Origin: Alphaproteobacteria bacterium
GTDB lineage: Bacteria; Pseudomonadota; Alphaproteobacteria; SMXQ01
Assembly: GCA_009380075.1 (NCBI GenBank)
Contig: WHSO01000017.1
Span: 1 to 52,884 of the forward strand
Direction of reading: 5' to 3'
Length of the DNA stretch: 52,884 bases
Shown: positions 35,609-45,315 of the stretch, piece after piece
Layout of the letters: every line of letters starts with the position of its first letter
Position numbering within the stretch: the stretch's first letter is position 1
Made by a program: the position numbers and the translations under genes
Notes under the pieces: generated by a model
Database searches by the model: none
What the model was told of the DNA's origin: nothing
What the model saw: the letters and a program-made list of their open reading frames with translations, nothing else

Positions 35609-36316
35609 TCAATACCCGCCCTGGCTGCCGTCAGTGTTGTTGTCGGCGCCTGCGGTGCCGGTCTCCGGCACCTCCAACGCCGGCGGCGGGGAGGGCGGCG
35701 CGTCGGCGGGAACGGCTTCGGATTCGGCCGCCGCCTTTGCTGCGTCCCGCTCACGCCGGGCAGCCTCGCGCTTGGCCCGCTGCTCGGCCCGTGCCAGGCG
35801 CCGGCGCGCGGTCTGTACCGCCAGCAAGAGATCTTCGTAGGAACACATGCCGATGTCGACCGGATCGACCGGCTTGATGTTCGTGCTCTTCCAGTGGGTG
35901 CGGTCGCGCACGGCGCTGATGGTGCTCTTGGTGGTGCCGATCAGGCGCGATATCTGCGCATCCGTCAGCTCGGGATAATGGCGCAGCAGCCAGGCGATGG
36001 CGTCCGGCCGCTCCTGGCGCTTGGCGATGGGCGTGTAGCGCGGCCCATCGGTCTTGGGCGAGGGACGCGGGGTTGTGGCTTCGGCCATCTGCAGCCGGGC
36101 GCTCTCGTCGCCTTCGCAGCGCCTGATCTCCTCGGCCGTCAACTGGCCATTGACGATGGGGTCGAGCCCGTTGATGCCGACGGCGACTTCCTCGTCGGCA
36201 ATGGCCTGGACCTCGAGCGGATGCAGGCCGCAAAAGTCGGCGATCTGCTGAAACGTCAGTGCCGTGTTCTCTACCAGCCAGACCGCAGTGGCCTTGGGCA
36301 TGAGCGGGAGAACCAT
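35609..36316 (-). CDS. trcR: DUF1013 protein, TrcR-like cell-cycle transcriptional regulator
   Basis: A 235-aa protein. The N-terminus VWLVENTALTFQQIADFCGLHPLEVQAIADEE reads as a helix-turn-helix. A second one is DAIAWLLRHYPELTDAQISRLIGTTKSTISAVRDRTHW. The C-terminus is a charged coiled coil (RRRLARAEQRAKREAARRERDAAKAAAESEA) followed by a Pro-rich tail. This layout is the DUF1013/TrcR family of alphaproteobacteria. The ATG has GGAGG about 6 bp upstream. It diverges from the DUF1192 gene; the leader holds a strong hairpin (36368-36384). Confidence 0.88.
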   Translation of the reverse strand: MVLPLMPKATAVWLVENTALTFQQIADFCGLHPLEVQAIADEEVAVGINGLDPIVNGQLTAEEIRRCEGDESARLQMAEATTPRPSPKTDGPRYTPIAKRQERPDAIAWLLRHYPELTDAQISRLIGTTKSTISAVRDRTHWKSTNIKPVDPVDIGMCSYEDLLLAVQTARRRLARAEQRAKREAARRERDAAKAAAESEAVPADAPPSPPPALEVPETGTAGADNNTDGSQGGY

Positions 36317-36367
36317 GAGACCTCCTTCAAAACGTGATGCGCCCGGACCCCGTTTTCGAGGCCCGGG

Positions 36368-36384
36368 CCGGGCGCTCCGCCCGG
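36368..36384 (-). other. GC-rich hairpin in the trcR leader
   Basis: CCGGGCG (36368-36374), three-base loop, CGCCCGG (36378-36384). A perfect stem about 50 bp upstream of the trcR-like start. It could be a regulatory leader structure or an operator. No T run, so not a terminator. Confidence 0.35.
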
Positions 36385-36486
36385 TTGGGCGGTAGCAATC
36401 AGATTAACGCCATCATATAGTTGGTTGACTGGCGGAAAAACCCCTAATGGTAATGGTGGGAATTTCTCCGGTCGCGGGAGGGCGCC

Positions 36487-36678
36487 ATGGCGATCGATGA
36501 AGACGATCCGAAACCCCAGAAACCTGCGGGACTCGAGCCGCGCATATTGGACCGCCTGTCGATCGAGGAATTGCGCGAGTATATCGACGAGCTCAAGGCC
36601 GAGATTGCCCGCACGGAAGCCGATATCGCCCGTAAGCAGGCGGTTCGCGCCGGCGCGGAGGCCTTTTTCAAGAAATAG
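36487..36678 (+). CDS. DUF1192 family protein
   Basis: A 63-aa protein, MAIDEDDPKPQKP...LSIEELREYIDELKAEIARTEADIARKQAVRAGAEAFFKK. It is the standard DUF1192 pattern: a short disordered start, then a single coiled-coil helix. Family function unknown. GGGAGG lies about 6 bp before the ATG. It diverges from the trcR-like gene. Confidence 0.9.
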   Translation: MAIDEDDPKPQKPAGLEPRILDRLSIEELREYIDELKAEIARTEADIARKQAVRAGAEAFFKK

Positions 36679-36736
36679 GGCGGTTCGGAAGGCGGACGGC
36701 AACCCTTAACATTCTTCATAAAAAATCTGTGATTTG

Positions 36737-36755
36737 TTAAGGAAATCTTAACCAT
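36737..36755 (+). promoter_or_regulatory. Putative CtrA-binding box upstream of a candidate sRNA
   Basis: TTAA (36737-36740), 7-base spacer, TTAA (36748-36751), and the second half reads TTAACCAT (36748-36755). It lies in an AT-rich stretch about 50 bp before the hairpin at 36804 and has no protein-coding gene in range on either strand except Hsp20, more than 800 bp away. Confidence 0.55.
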
Positions 36756-36784
36756 TTGCCTTTACATTCATAGTCAGACAATTC

Positions 36785-36877
36785 CTCTGTCATAGGGTTG
36801 TCTATTGGACGCTCCGTCCAATCCTTTTGACGCCTCCCTGTTAAACTTGAGCCGCCCTTCCCGGGCGGCTTTTTTTT
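36785..36877 (+). ncRNA. Candidate small RNA with intrinsic terminator
   Basis: The 405-bp gene-free gap 36679-37083 contains a compact structured unit. It has a perfect hairpin ATTGGACG-CTC-CGTCCAAT (36804-36822) and a 28-base single-stranded linker with CCTCC (36833-36837), which could pair with Shine-Dalgarno sequences. The unit ends in a strong terminator, GCCGCCC (36851-36857), GGGCGGC (36863-36869) and eight Ts (36870-36877). The start is estimated from the AT-rich region upstream. Alternatively this is the long 3' UTR of the DUF1192 gene. The rest of the gap (36878-37083) shows no clear feature. Confidence 0.5.
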
Positions 36878-37083
36878 CGATTCGACCGTCCCTTTTCATA
36901 GGCCTGTAATCTGGCTTTGACTCCTCCCGGTCGCCCGGATATTTTTGTGGGCGACCGCAGGTTTAACAGGTCGAGGCTCAAAAGAAGGAGCCGCCCCAAG
37001 CGGGAGGACGCGGGGGGCGGCTCTCAATTTTTTGGGTGGCCCAAGACCGAATCCAGGCCCCCTATGCCTTCAGGTCCGTGCCA

Positions 37084-37545
37084 TCAGGCGGCCTTACCGG
37101 CGATCGCCTTGCGCGGCGCGCCCGACCGGATATCGATGCGGCGCTGCTTCGCTTCCTCCGGCACCGCACGCTCCAGATCCACGTGCAACAGGCCGTTGTC
37201 GAGGCTCGCGCCGACGACTTCGACGGCGTCGGCCAGCGCGAAGGCCAGCCGGAATGCGCGGCCGGCGATACCGTGGTACAGGAACTTGCGCTCGCCTTCC
37301 GTTTCGTCGCGCTTGATCTTGCCCGAAATGCTGAGGGTGTTTTCGCGCACCGAAACGTCGAGGTCATCCTCGCCGAACCCGGCGACGGCGACGGTAATGC
37401 GATAGGTTGTTTGGCCGGTCTTTTCGATGTCGTAGGGCGGATAGGTCGAATCGCCGTGGGGTGAGAGCGCGCTTTCCATCAGGCGGCCCAGACGGTCGAA
37501 CCCGACCGACGAACGGAACAGGGGCGAAAAGTCGAAGCTGGTCAT
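37084..37545 (-). CDS. Small heat-shock protein, Hsp20/IbpA family
   Basis: ATP-independent holdase chaperone of 153 aa. The N-terminus MTSFDFSPLFRSSVGFDRLGRLMESAL is typical of class A rhizobial IbpA-like proteins. The alpha-crystallin domain runs from YPPYDIEKTGQTTYRITVAVAGF to GLLHVDLERAVPEEAKQRRI. ATG 37545 is chosen because GAGAGG lies about 9 bp upstream; an ATG two codons earlier is too close to it. A heat-shock-like promoter and a 100-base structured leader precede it. Confidence 0.92.
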   Translation of the reverse strand: MTSFDFSPLFRSSVGFDRLGRLMESALSPHGDSTYPPYDIEKTGQTTYRITVAVAGFGEDDLDVSVRENTLSISGKIKRDETEGERKFLYHGIAGRAFRLAFALADAVEVVGASLDNGLLHVDLERAVPEEAKQRRIDIRSGAPRKAIAGKAA

Positions 37546-37650
37546 GTCCATATCCTCTCTTTGAAGCAACATGGGTTTATCGTGTCCCGACCCGCCGTAA
37601 CGGCCGGGTTCGGGCACACTTGCGACCCGCGAACGGCGCCGCACCTCGTA

Positions 37651-37679
37651 GATTTAGAATCTCGTCCCGCGCTTTCAAG
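37651..37679 (-). promoter_or_regulatory. Putative sigma-32 heat-shock promoter of hsp20
   Basis: On the minus strand, CTTGAAA (37679-37673) and CTAAATC (37657-37651) are separated so that CTTG-N18-CTAAAT. This fits the alphaproteobacterial heat-shock consensus approximately (the -10 is imperfect). The leader down to 37546 is about 100 nt, with a hairpin and a TTGCT just before GAGAGG, which recalls ROSE RNA thermometers. Confidence 0.45.
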
Positions 37680-37784
37680 ACCCCCGGCAAGACCCCGGCG
37701 GGTTTCCGTCAAGCGATTGAAACTTGGCAATTTTTATGAATTCCGTCGGCCTCCGTCGGATGGGGCGGCGTGGATCGCAGGCAT

Positions 37785-37812
37785 GAAAAAAGGCCGGTCC
37801 CACGGACCGGCC
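37785..37812 (-). terminator. rpmE intrinsic terminator
   Basis: GGCCGGTCC (37792-37800), loop CAC, GGACCGGCC (37804-37812): a perfect 9-bp stem with an A-run at 37785-37791, read as T's on the minus strand. It is 40 bp downstream of the L31 stop. Confidence 0.88.
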
Positions 37813-37852
37813 CTTCGGCGGGACGCCCTTAGGGGCGTTCAGGATGGGGCGC

Positions 37853-38077
37853 TCAGGACTTGAGGCCGATGCCCTGGAAGCGCTTGTTGAACTTGGCGAG
37901 CTGTCCGGCCGAATCGACCAGCCGGTGGACGCCGGTCCATACCGGGTGCGACCGGGAATCGATGTCGAGCTTAAGCGTATCGCCGGGCTTGCCCCAGGTC
38001 GAACGGGTCTTGTAGGTGGTGCCATCGGTCATCACCACCGTGATCTCGTGATAGTCGGGATGCGTGTCCTTCTTCAT
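37853..38077 (-). CDS. rpmE: 50S ribosomal protein L31
   Basis: L31 of 74 aa, [22 protein letters not shown]...[25 protein letters not shown]. It has no cysteines, so it is the zinc-free (C-minus) form. ATG 38077 starts the conserved sequence; the open frame upstream is unconserved. Divergent from the ABC transporter gene. Confidence 0.95.
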   Translation of the reverse strand: MKKDTHPDYHEITVVMTDGTTYKTRSTWGKPGDTLKLDIDSRSHPVWTGVHRLVDSAGQLAKFNKRFQGIGLKS

Positions 38078-38295
38078 GGCCGCCGTCCTGGAATGGGTCG
38101 GGCGCGCCGCTCCCAGGCCGGGGCGGGCGCGCGGAAGGCGTTCTATATCCAATGCCGGGACCGATTGCAAGGCCCACGGGCCCCCGGCCGAAGGGACCCA
38201 CCGCGCCTCCGGTTCGCGGGGGTGTTGCCGGCCGGTGCCATCGGATACATTAGCCCCCGCCGACCCGACCCGTCCGTTTCAGCCCAAGGTTCCCC

Positions 38296-40129
<1,834 letters not shown>

Positions 40130-40149
<20 letters not shown>

Positions 40150-41242
40150 ACTCGATGCGACGGTTGCGCATGAAGGCCGCCTCGGTGTTGCCGGTATCGA
40201 TCGGCTGGAAGGAGCCGAAGCCGGTGGCGGCGAGGCGGTTCGGCGGCACGCCTTCGGCCACAAGCTGGCGCACCACCGACAGCGCCCGGGCCGTCGACAG
40301 TTCCCAGTTGGACGGAAACTCGCGGGTCGCGATCGGGCGCACGTCGGTATGCCCGTCGACCCGCAGCACCCAGTCGATGCCGGGGGGGATCTTCTTCGTC
40401 AGTTCGAGGAGCGTCGCGCCGAGGCGGCGGATCTGCGCCCGGCCGGCCTCGTTGAGGCGCGCGTCGCCGGTCCCGAACAGCACTTCCGATTGGAACACGA
40501 AGCGGTCGCCGACGATGCGGATGTCCTTGCGATTGCCCAGCACCTTGCGCAGGCGGCCGAAGAACTCCGAACGGTAGCGCGCCAGCTCCTCGACCTTGCT
40601 CGCCAGCGCGGCGTTGAGGCGCTGGCCCAGGTTGACGATCTGGGCGCTCTGCTGTTTGGCCTTCTGTTCGGACGCCTCGAGCGCCGCGTTGAGGCGCTGC
40701 AACTCGAGGCGGAGCGAGGCGATGGACTGGCTCAGGCGGTCGACCTCGGACTTGCGGGCCGCCGACAGGCGCTGTTCCTCGGTCAGCGCGCTCCGGCTCT
40801 CGCCGAGGCGCTCCCGGGCCTCCGCCAGCCGACCGCGCTCGGCGGTGAGCTCCGCCTCGAGGTCGCCGGCGCGCTCGCGCAGGCGTTCGAGCTCGGCGAC
40901 CGACGTCTCGAGGTTCCCCCGGAGCGTCGTCGCCTCGGCGCTCAGCCGGTCGCGCGCCGCCGTGGACGCCTGCAACTGCGCCGAAAGGTCGGCGATCGAC
41001 GCCCGCAGCTCGGCTCCCGCCCGGCGCTCCAGCGCCAGCACGTCGGCGAGTTCCGCGACCTGGGTCTCGAGGCGCCGCAGCGCCTGGTCGCGGCCGGCCA
41101 GCTGGTCGGTCAGGAAGAACTGCGCCAGCACGAAGACGGTGAGCAGGAAGATGATCACCATCAGCAGCGCCGCCAGCGCATCGACGAACCCGGGCCAGAT
41201 GTCGGCGACGGCGGAGGGACGGCGCTGGGCGAGCGTGGCCAC
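40130..41242 (-). CDS. MotB/OmpA-like peptidoglycan-binding protein
   Basis: A 370-aa inner-membrane protein. A single N-terminal helix (WPGFVDALAALLMVIIFLLTVFVLAQFF) carries the Asp typical of MotB-type proton channels (FVDAL). A long coiled coil (about residues 45-230) follows, then a C-terminal OmpA domain: GTGDARLNEAGRAQIR, VDGHTDVRPI, NWELSTARALSVV and ATGFGSFQP. GTG start 41242, 10 bp after the MotA-like stop. Together they resemble a stator-like or TolQR-like unit rather than a flagellar stator; no flagellar genes are present. The 3' end overlaps the ABC gene by 20 bp. Confidence 0.88.
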
Positions 41243-41252
41243 GGTCCCGTCC

Positions 41253-42422
41253 CTAGGCGGACCGGCCGCCGGCGCGTTCGGCGGCGATGGTGCGGGCGAG
41301 GAGCTTGATCTCGGCGCGGATGTCCTCGACCGACTGGGCGCGGCCGCTCGACGCTTCCTCGAGCAGGCGGGCGAGATACACCTCGATGTTGCGGATGTGC
41401 GTGCGCGTCGCCTCATCGAGGGCGCCACCGCCGCGGCCCTGGCCGTCGGCGAGGCGCGTCAGCACCGCCTTGAGCTCGATCTGCCCTTCGGTCAGGCGCG
41501 CCAGCAGCGTTTGCTCGACGCCCATCTGGTCGGTCAGCGTGGCGAGGCGTTCGTAGAGCTGCATCTGCGCCGCGTTGGCGGCGACGCGGTTCTCCTCGCC
41601 GCGTGCGATCGTGCGCTGCAGGCCTTCAAGCCCTTCGGCCGTCTGTTCCAGCAGCGCCTCGAGGTAGTCGGGCACGCTGCCGTCGCCGCCGGACAGCGGC
41701 GATGGCCCCGACAGCCGGGTCAGGCCCGACAGCCATTCCTCGAGGTCGTTGTAGAAGCGGTTCTGCGCCTGCCCCGATTGCAGGTCGAGGAAGCCGAGCA
41801 CCAGCGAGCCGGCAAGCCCGAACAGCGACGACGAGAATGCCGTCCCCATGCCCGACAGCGGCGAGGCCAGCCCCGCCTTGAGATTGGCGAAGACCTCGTT
41901 GACGTTGCCCGCGCCCATGTTGAGCCCCGAGATGACGTCGGACACCGAATTGATGGTGATCAGCAGTCCCCAGAAGGTGCCGAGCAGGCCGAGGAAGATC
42001 AGCAGGCCGATCAGGTAGCGCGACAGCGCGCGCGATTCGTCGAGCCGCGACGCGATGGAATCGAGTAGCGAGCGCATGGAGACCGCCGACAGCCGCATCG
42101 AACCTTCCTGCGCCGCCAGCAGCGTCGCCATCGGTGCCAGCAGCCGGGGTTGCGGTAGTTCGTCGCCACCGCCGGGACGTTCGCGCCATTGACCCTCGCG
42201 CCGGCGGCGGAAGGAGGCGATCCACGCCGCTTCATGGCGCAGCATGAACACCTGGCGCAGCGTGTAGAGGACGCCGAGCACCAGCACGCCGATGATCAGC
42301 CCGTTGAGCGCCGGGTTGGACATGAACGCCCGCACGATGGGTTGCCCCAGGACGCCGCAGGCGACGGCGACAACGGCGAGAAACACCGTCATGCGGAACA
42401 GGTATGGGCCGAAGCTGAACAT
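41253..42422 (-). CDS. MotA/TolQ/ExbB-like proton channel protein
   Basis: A 389-aa protein with two N-terminal helices (MTVFLAVVAVACGVLGQPIV and LNGLIIGVLVLGVLYTL). A central channel pair follows: YLIGLLIFLGLLGTFWGLLITI and SPLSGMGTAFSSSLFGLAGSLVLGFLDLQ. The C-terminus is a helical cytoplasmic region. Partner of the adjacent MotB-like protein in converting proton flow to envelope work. The start follows a 190-bp spacer holding 26-bp tandem repeats. Confidence 0.88.
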   Translation of the reverse strand: MFSFGPYLFRMTVFLAVVAVACGVLGQPIVRAFMSNPALNGLIIGVLVLGVLYTLRQVFMLRHEAAWIASFRRRREGQWRERPGGGDELPQPRLLAPMATLLAAQEGSMRLSAVSMRSLLDSIASRLDESRALSRYLIGLLIFLGLLGTFWGLLITINSVSDVISGLNMGAGNVNEVFANLKAGLASPLSGMGTAFSSSLFGLAGSLVLGFLDLQSGQAQNRFYNDLEEWLSGLTRLSGPSPLSGGDGSVPDYLEALLEQTAEGLEGLQRTIARGEENRVAANAAQMQLYERLATLTDQMGVEQTLLARLTEGQIELKAVLTRLADGQGRGGGALDEATRTHIRNIEVYLARLLEEASSGRAQSVEDIRAEIKLLARTIAAERAGGRSA

Positions 42423-42502
42423 CTACCGTCTGGCCTTTCTCAGCCGTTGGAGGACCGTGGCGCGGGCCCGATGCGGCTTCATGTCACCGTGCCCCGGTCC
42501 GC

Positions 42503-42619
42503 GCGCGTCACCGCGTCATATCCTCCGCGCACGTCACCGCGTCATATCCTCTGCGCGCGTCACCGCGTCATATCCTCCGCGCGCGTCACCGCGTCATATC
42601 CTCCGCGCGCGTCACCGCG
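42503..42619. repeat. 26-bp tandem repeat, four copies plus a partial
   Basis: Units at 42503-42528, 42529-42554, 42555-42580 and 42581-42606 differ at only one or two positions; a partial fifth (42607-42619) enters the 3' end of the OmpA-like gene. Each unit, read on the minus strand, contains GGAGG-AT-ATGACGCGGTGA, i.e. a Shine-Dalgarno-like element followed by a three-codon ORF. The spacer lies between two genes of one probable operon. Confidence 0.95.
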
Positions 42620-43571
42620 CGACAAGCGAGACATCGACACGGTCGGGCGACCCGTCCGGGACATTGCTGCCGAGCGCGCGTACGTCGATGCGCGTGGGTT
42701 CCACGCCCTGCTTGATCAGGAACGACCGGACGCCGAGCGCGCGCGACAACGACAGGCGCCGCGCCCGCGACTCGCCCTCCTTGCTGCCGGCGGCGTAGGC
42801 GTTCAGCTGGATACGCAGCGCCGGATCGGTCTTGAGGGCGGCGACCGCGGCCCGCAGCACCGCCTGGGCGTCGTCGGGAAGCTTCGTATCGCCCGCGGCA
42901 TACGCGATGGCGCGGGTGGCGCCGGCGCCGAAGCGCGGCGCCGCTTTGGGGGCTTTGGGCAGGGCCGCCGACTGGGCTGGCGGCGGTGCGGTCTCCGGCG
43001 CTTCCTTGCGCGCGGTTGCGGCAGGGGGTTCCTGCGGGGGCGGCTGCGGGGCGGCGACAGTCGGTGGCGGCGGGGCCTCGGGGGCTTTCTTGCCCGCGGT
43101 CGCGGCGGGGGGCTCGGATGGCGGCGCTGGGGGTTCAGCGGCGGAGGGCGGTGGCACGGCCTTGGGCTCTTCCCTGCGCACGGTTTCGGCTGGGGATTCG
43201 GCCGGGGATTCGGCCGGGGATTCGGTCGGTGCCGGCGTTGCGCCCGTGACCGGCGGCGGTGGGGCCGTGCCACCGGTAAGCTCGGCGGGCGGGGGTGGTG
43301 GCGCAGCGGTCAGAGGCGGTGGGGCGGGCCGGGACGGTGTGCCGGCGGGCGGGATCAGCCGTACCGTTCCGCCGGCGCGAGAGGCGTCAGCGGGTGCCGA
43401 GCCGAGGGATTCGAGCACCGACAGGTCGACGGTGACGCTGTCGCCCGCGGAGCCCGTGGCGGTTCCGCCCTCCTGGGCGTTGGCCGCGGCCGCGGCCAGC
43501 AGCAGGGCGACGACGGCGACCCCCGCGGGCCTTGTCATGTCGAACGCCCTGATGATCGCATCCCTTGCCAT
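42612..43571 (-). CDS. Exported Pro-rich protein with OmpA-like C-terminal domain
   Basis: A 319-aa protein with a signal peptide (GVAVVALLLAAAAANAQ). A long Pro/Ala-rich linker (about residues 75-215) includes repeated AESP units (SPAESPAESPAE). The C-terminal OmpA-type domain has YAAGDTKLPDDAQAVLRAAVAAL, IQLNAYAAGSKEGESRARRLSLSRALGVRSFLIKQG and DVRALGSNVPDG. The linker could span the periplasm. AGGAG precedes ATG 43571 by about 12 bp; ATG 43538 is an alternative. First gene of a probable operon with the MotA- and MotB-like genes. Confidence 0.82.
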   Translation of the reverse strand: MARDAIIRAFDMTRPAGVAVVALLLAAAAANAQEGGTATGSAGDSVTVDLSVLESLGSAPADASRAGGTVRLIPPAGTPSRPAPPPLTAAPPPPPAELTGGTAPPPPVTGATPAPTESPAESPAESPAETVRREEPKAVPPPSAAEPPAPPSEPPAATAGKKAPEAPPPPTVAAPQPPPQEPPAATARKEAPETAPPPAQSAALPKAPKAAPRFGAGATRAIAYAAGDTKLPDDAQAVLRAAVAALKTDPALRIQLNAYAAGSKEGESRARRLSLSRALGVRSFLIKQGVEPTRIDVRALGSNVPDGSPDRVDVSLVAR

Positions 43572-43699
43572 GTTAGCCGGTATCTCCTGAGGGACGTGCC
43601 GAATCGCGGAAGGTCTGGGGCACCGGGAATTGTCAGGTGCCGGGAAATCAACAATAAACCAACGCCGGGGCCGCGAACAACCGCCTTGGGGCGACGATC

Positions 43700-44518
43700 C
43701 TAGGCAGGATTGGCGAGAATATGGCGGACTTCGGCATGGATCTGGCCGTTGCTGGCGAGCAACGAACCGGACGCCATCATGTTGTTGCCGCCGTCAATTT
43801 CGGTGACGAATCCGCCGGCCTCGCGCACCAGCAGGATTCCCGCGGCGATGTCCCAGGGCGACAGCGCCACTTCCCAGAAGGCGTCGAAGCGGCCGGCGGC
43901 GACCCAGGCGAGGTCCAGGGCGGAGGCGCCGAAGCGGCGGATTCCCGCGACATTTTCCATCAAGGCTCGCGTCTGCGCCTGGTGCACGTCGGGATCGGCC
44001 CGTCCCAGCGTCGGCAGGCCGGACGCGAGCAGCGACGTTGCCAGGTCGCGCCGTCCCGACACCCGCATCCGGCGGTCGTTGAGATAGGCGCCCGCGCCCT
44101 TTTCCGCCCAGTAGGAATGATCGTGCACCGGGTCGTAGACGATGCCGGCGACGATCTCGGTCATCGCCTTGCCGCCGATGACCGAGCGGCCCTCGACGCC
44201 GATGGAGATGCAGAAATGCGGTATGCCGTGGAGGAAGTTCGTCGTCCCGTCGAGCGGGTCCACCACCCAGCGGTAGAGACCGCCGCTGCCAGGAATCTCG
44301 CCCGATTCCTCCATCAGGAAGCCGAAGTCGGGCCGTACCCGCTTGAGCTCGTCGTGGATCGTCTTTTCCGCCTTGTGGTCGGCGTTGGAGACGAAATCGG
44401 CCGGGCCCTTGGTCGTGACCTGAAGCTGCTCGACCTCGCCGAAGTCCCGGAGCAGTCCGCGCCCGGCCTTGCGCGCGGCGCGCTCCATGACGTTGATGAG
44501 GGGAGATTTGATCGCCAT
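43700..44518 (-). CDS. suhB: Inositol monophosphatase family protein
   Basis: Mg-dependent sugar phosphatase of 272 aa, SuhB-like. Metal-binding motifs: EESGE, VVDPLDGTTNFLHGIPHF and WDIAAGILLVREAGG. The N-terminus INVMERAARKAGRGLLRDFGEVEQLQ is typical of alphaproteobacterial SuhB. It is 13 bp after efp on the same strand, a common pairing in this class. Role may be phosphatase activity or, as in E. coli, rRNA antitermination; not decided by sequence. Confidence 0.92.
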   Translation of the reverse strand: MAIKSPLINVMERAARKAGRGLLRDFGEVEQLQVTTKGPADFVSNADHKAEKTIHDELKRVRPDFGFLMEESGEIPGSGGLYRWVVDPLDGTTNFLHGIPHFCISIGVEGRSVIGGKAMTEIVAGIVYDPVHDHSYWAEKGAGAYLNDRRMRVSGRRDLATSLLASGLPTLGRADPDVHQAQTRALMENVAGIRRFGASALDLAWVAAGRFDAFWEVALSPWDIAAGILLVREAGGFVTEIDGGNNMMASGSLLASNGQIHAEVRHILANPA

Positions 44519-44531
44519 CGCGCGTGGGACG

Positions 44532-45098
44532 CTAGTCCTTGGCGCGTTCGACGTAGGTCGCGTCGGCGGTGTTGACGACGATGCGCGTGCCCGCCGCGAC
44601 GTGCGGCGGCACCATGACGCGGGCGCCGTTCTCCAGCACCGCCGGTTTGTAGCTGGACGACGCGGTCTGGCCCTTCACCACCGGATCGGCCTCGACGATG
44701 GTCATGACCACCGTCTGCGGCAGCGCGACGCTGACCGGCGCGCCGTCGATCGTCTCCACCGTCACCGCCATGCCGTCCTGCAGGAACTGCGCCTGGTCGC
44801 CGACCATGTCGCGCGGCATGGTAAATTGCTCGTAGTTTTCGCTGTTCATGAAGGTCAGCGCGTCGCCGTCGGCGAACAGGAAGGTGCACTCGATCTCCTC
44901 GACCTGTGCCTTCTCGACCGTGTCCTGGGTGCGCCAGCGTTCGTTGGTCTTGGTGCCGGTGAAGACATCGCGCATCTCGACCTGGATGAAGGCGCCACCC
45001 TTGCCGGGCTGGATGATCTGGATCTTGAGCACGCCCCAAAGCTTGCCGTTGTGCTCGATGACGTTGCCGGGGCGGATCTGGTTGGCACTGATCTTCAT
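44532..45098 (-). CDS. efp: Elongation factor P
   Basis: Relieves ribosome stalling at polyproline, 188 aa. Starts MKISANQIRPGNVIEHNGKLW; domain I loop is PGKGGAF with Lys33 at the modified position, so EpmA-type lysylation is expected. The polyproline-rich OmpA-like gene 1.5 kb downstream on the same strand is a plausible client. ATG 45098. The 217-bp gap upstream (45099-45315) shows no clear feature. Confidence 0.95.
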   Translation of the reverse strand: MKISANQIRPGNVIEHNGKLWGVLKIQIIQPGKGGAFIQVEMRDVFTGTKTNERWRTQDTVEKAQVEEIECTFLFADGDALTFMNSENYEQFTMPRDMVGDQAQFLQDGMAVTVETIDGAPVSVALPQTVVMTIVEADPVVKGQTASSSYKPAVLENGARVMVPPHVAAGTRIVVNTADATYVERAKD

Positions 45099-45315
45099 GG
45101 CGGAAGGCCTGATGTTCTGGACTGCGGGATGTCGGACGTCGGCGGATCGAACGGGCGGAAAGAGCCCGGTGCCGAAAGCGGCGCGAACCTAGCAGCTTGG
45201 CCCCGGGCAGGCAAGCCGGGGCAGGGACGATACGGCCCCGACGCGCGCGTCCCGCCGTTCAGGGTGCCGAGGCGGATTCAGGACCGGGAGGGAACGCGGA
45301 CCCCGCCGCCGACGA

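Noticed and set aside
41253-42422. MotA/MotB-like pair as a Zorya (ZorAB) defence system
   Set aside because: No ZorC, ZorD or ZorE partners nearby; the pair sits with an OmpA-like gene among core genes and fits the conserved envelope motor pair instead.
42503-42619. Repeats as a CRISPR array
   Set aside because: Units are contiguous with no spacers and no cas genes; this is a simple tandem repeat.
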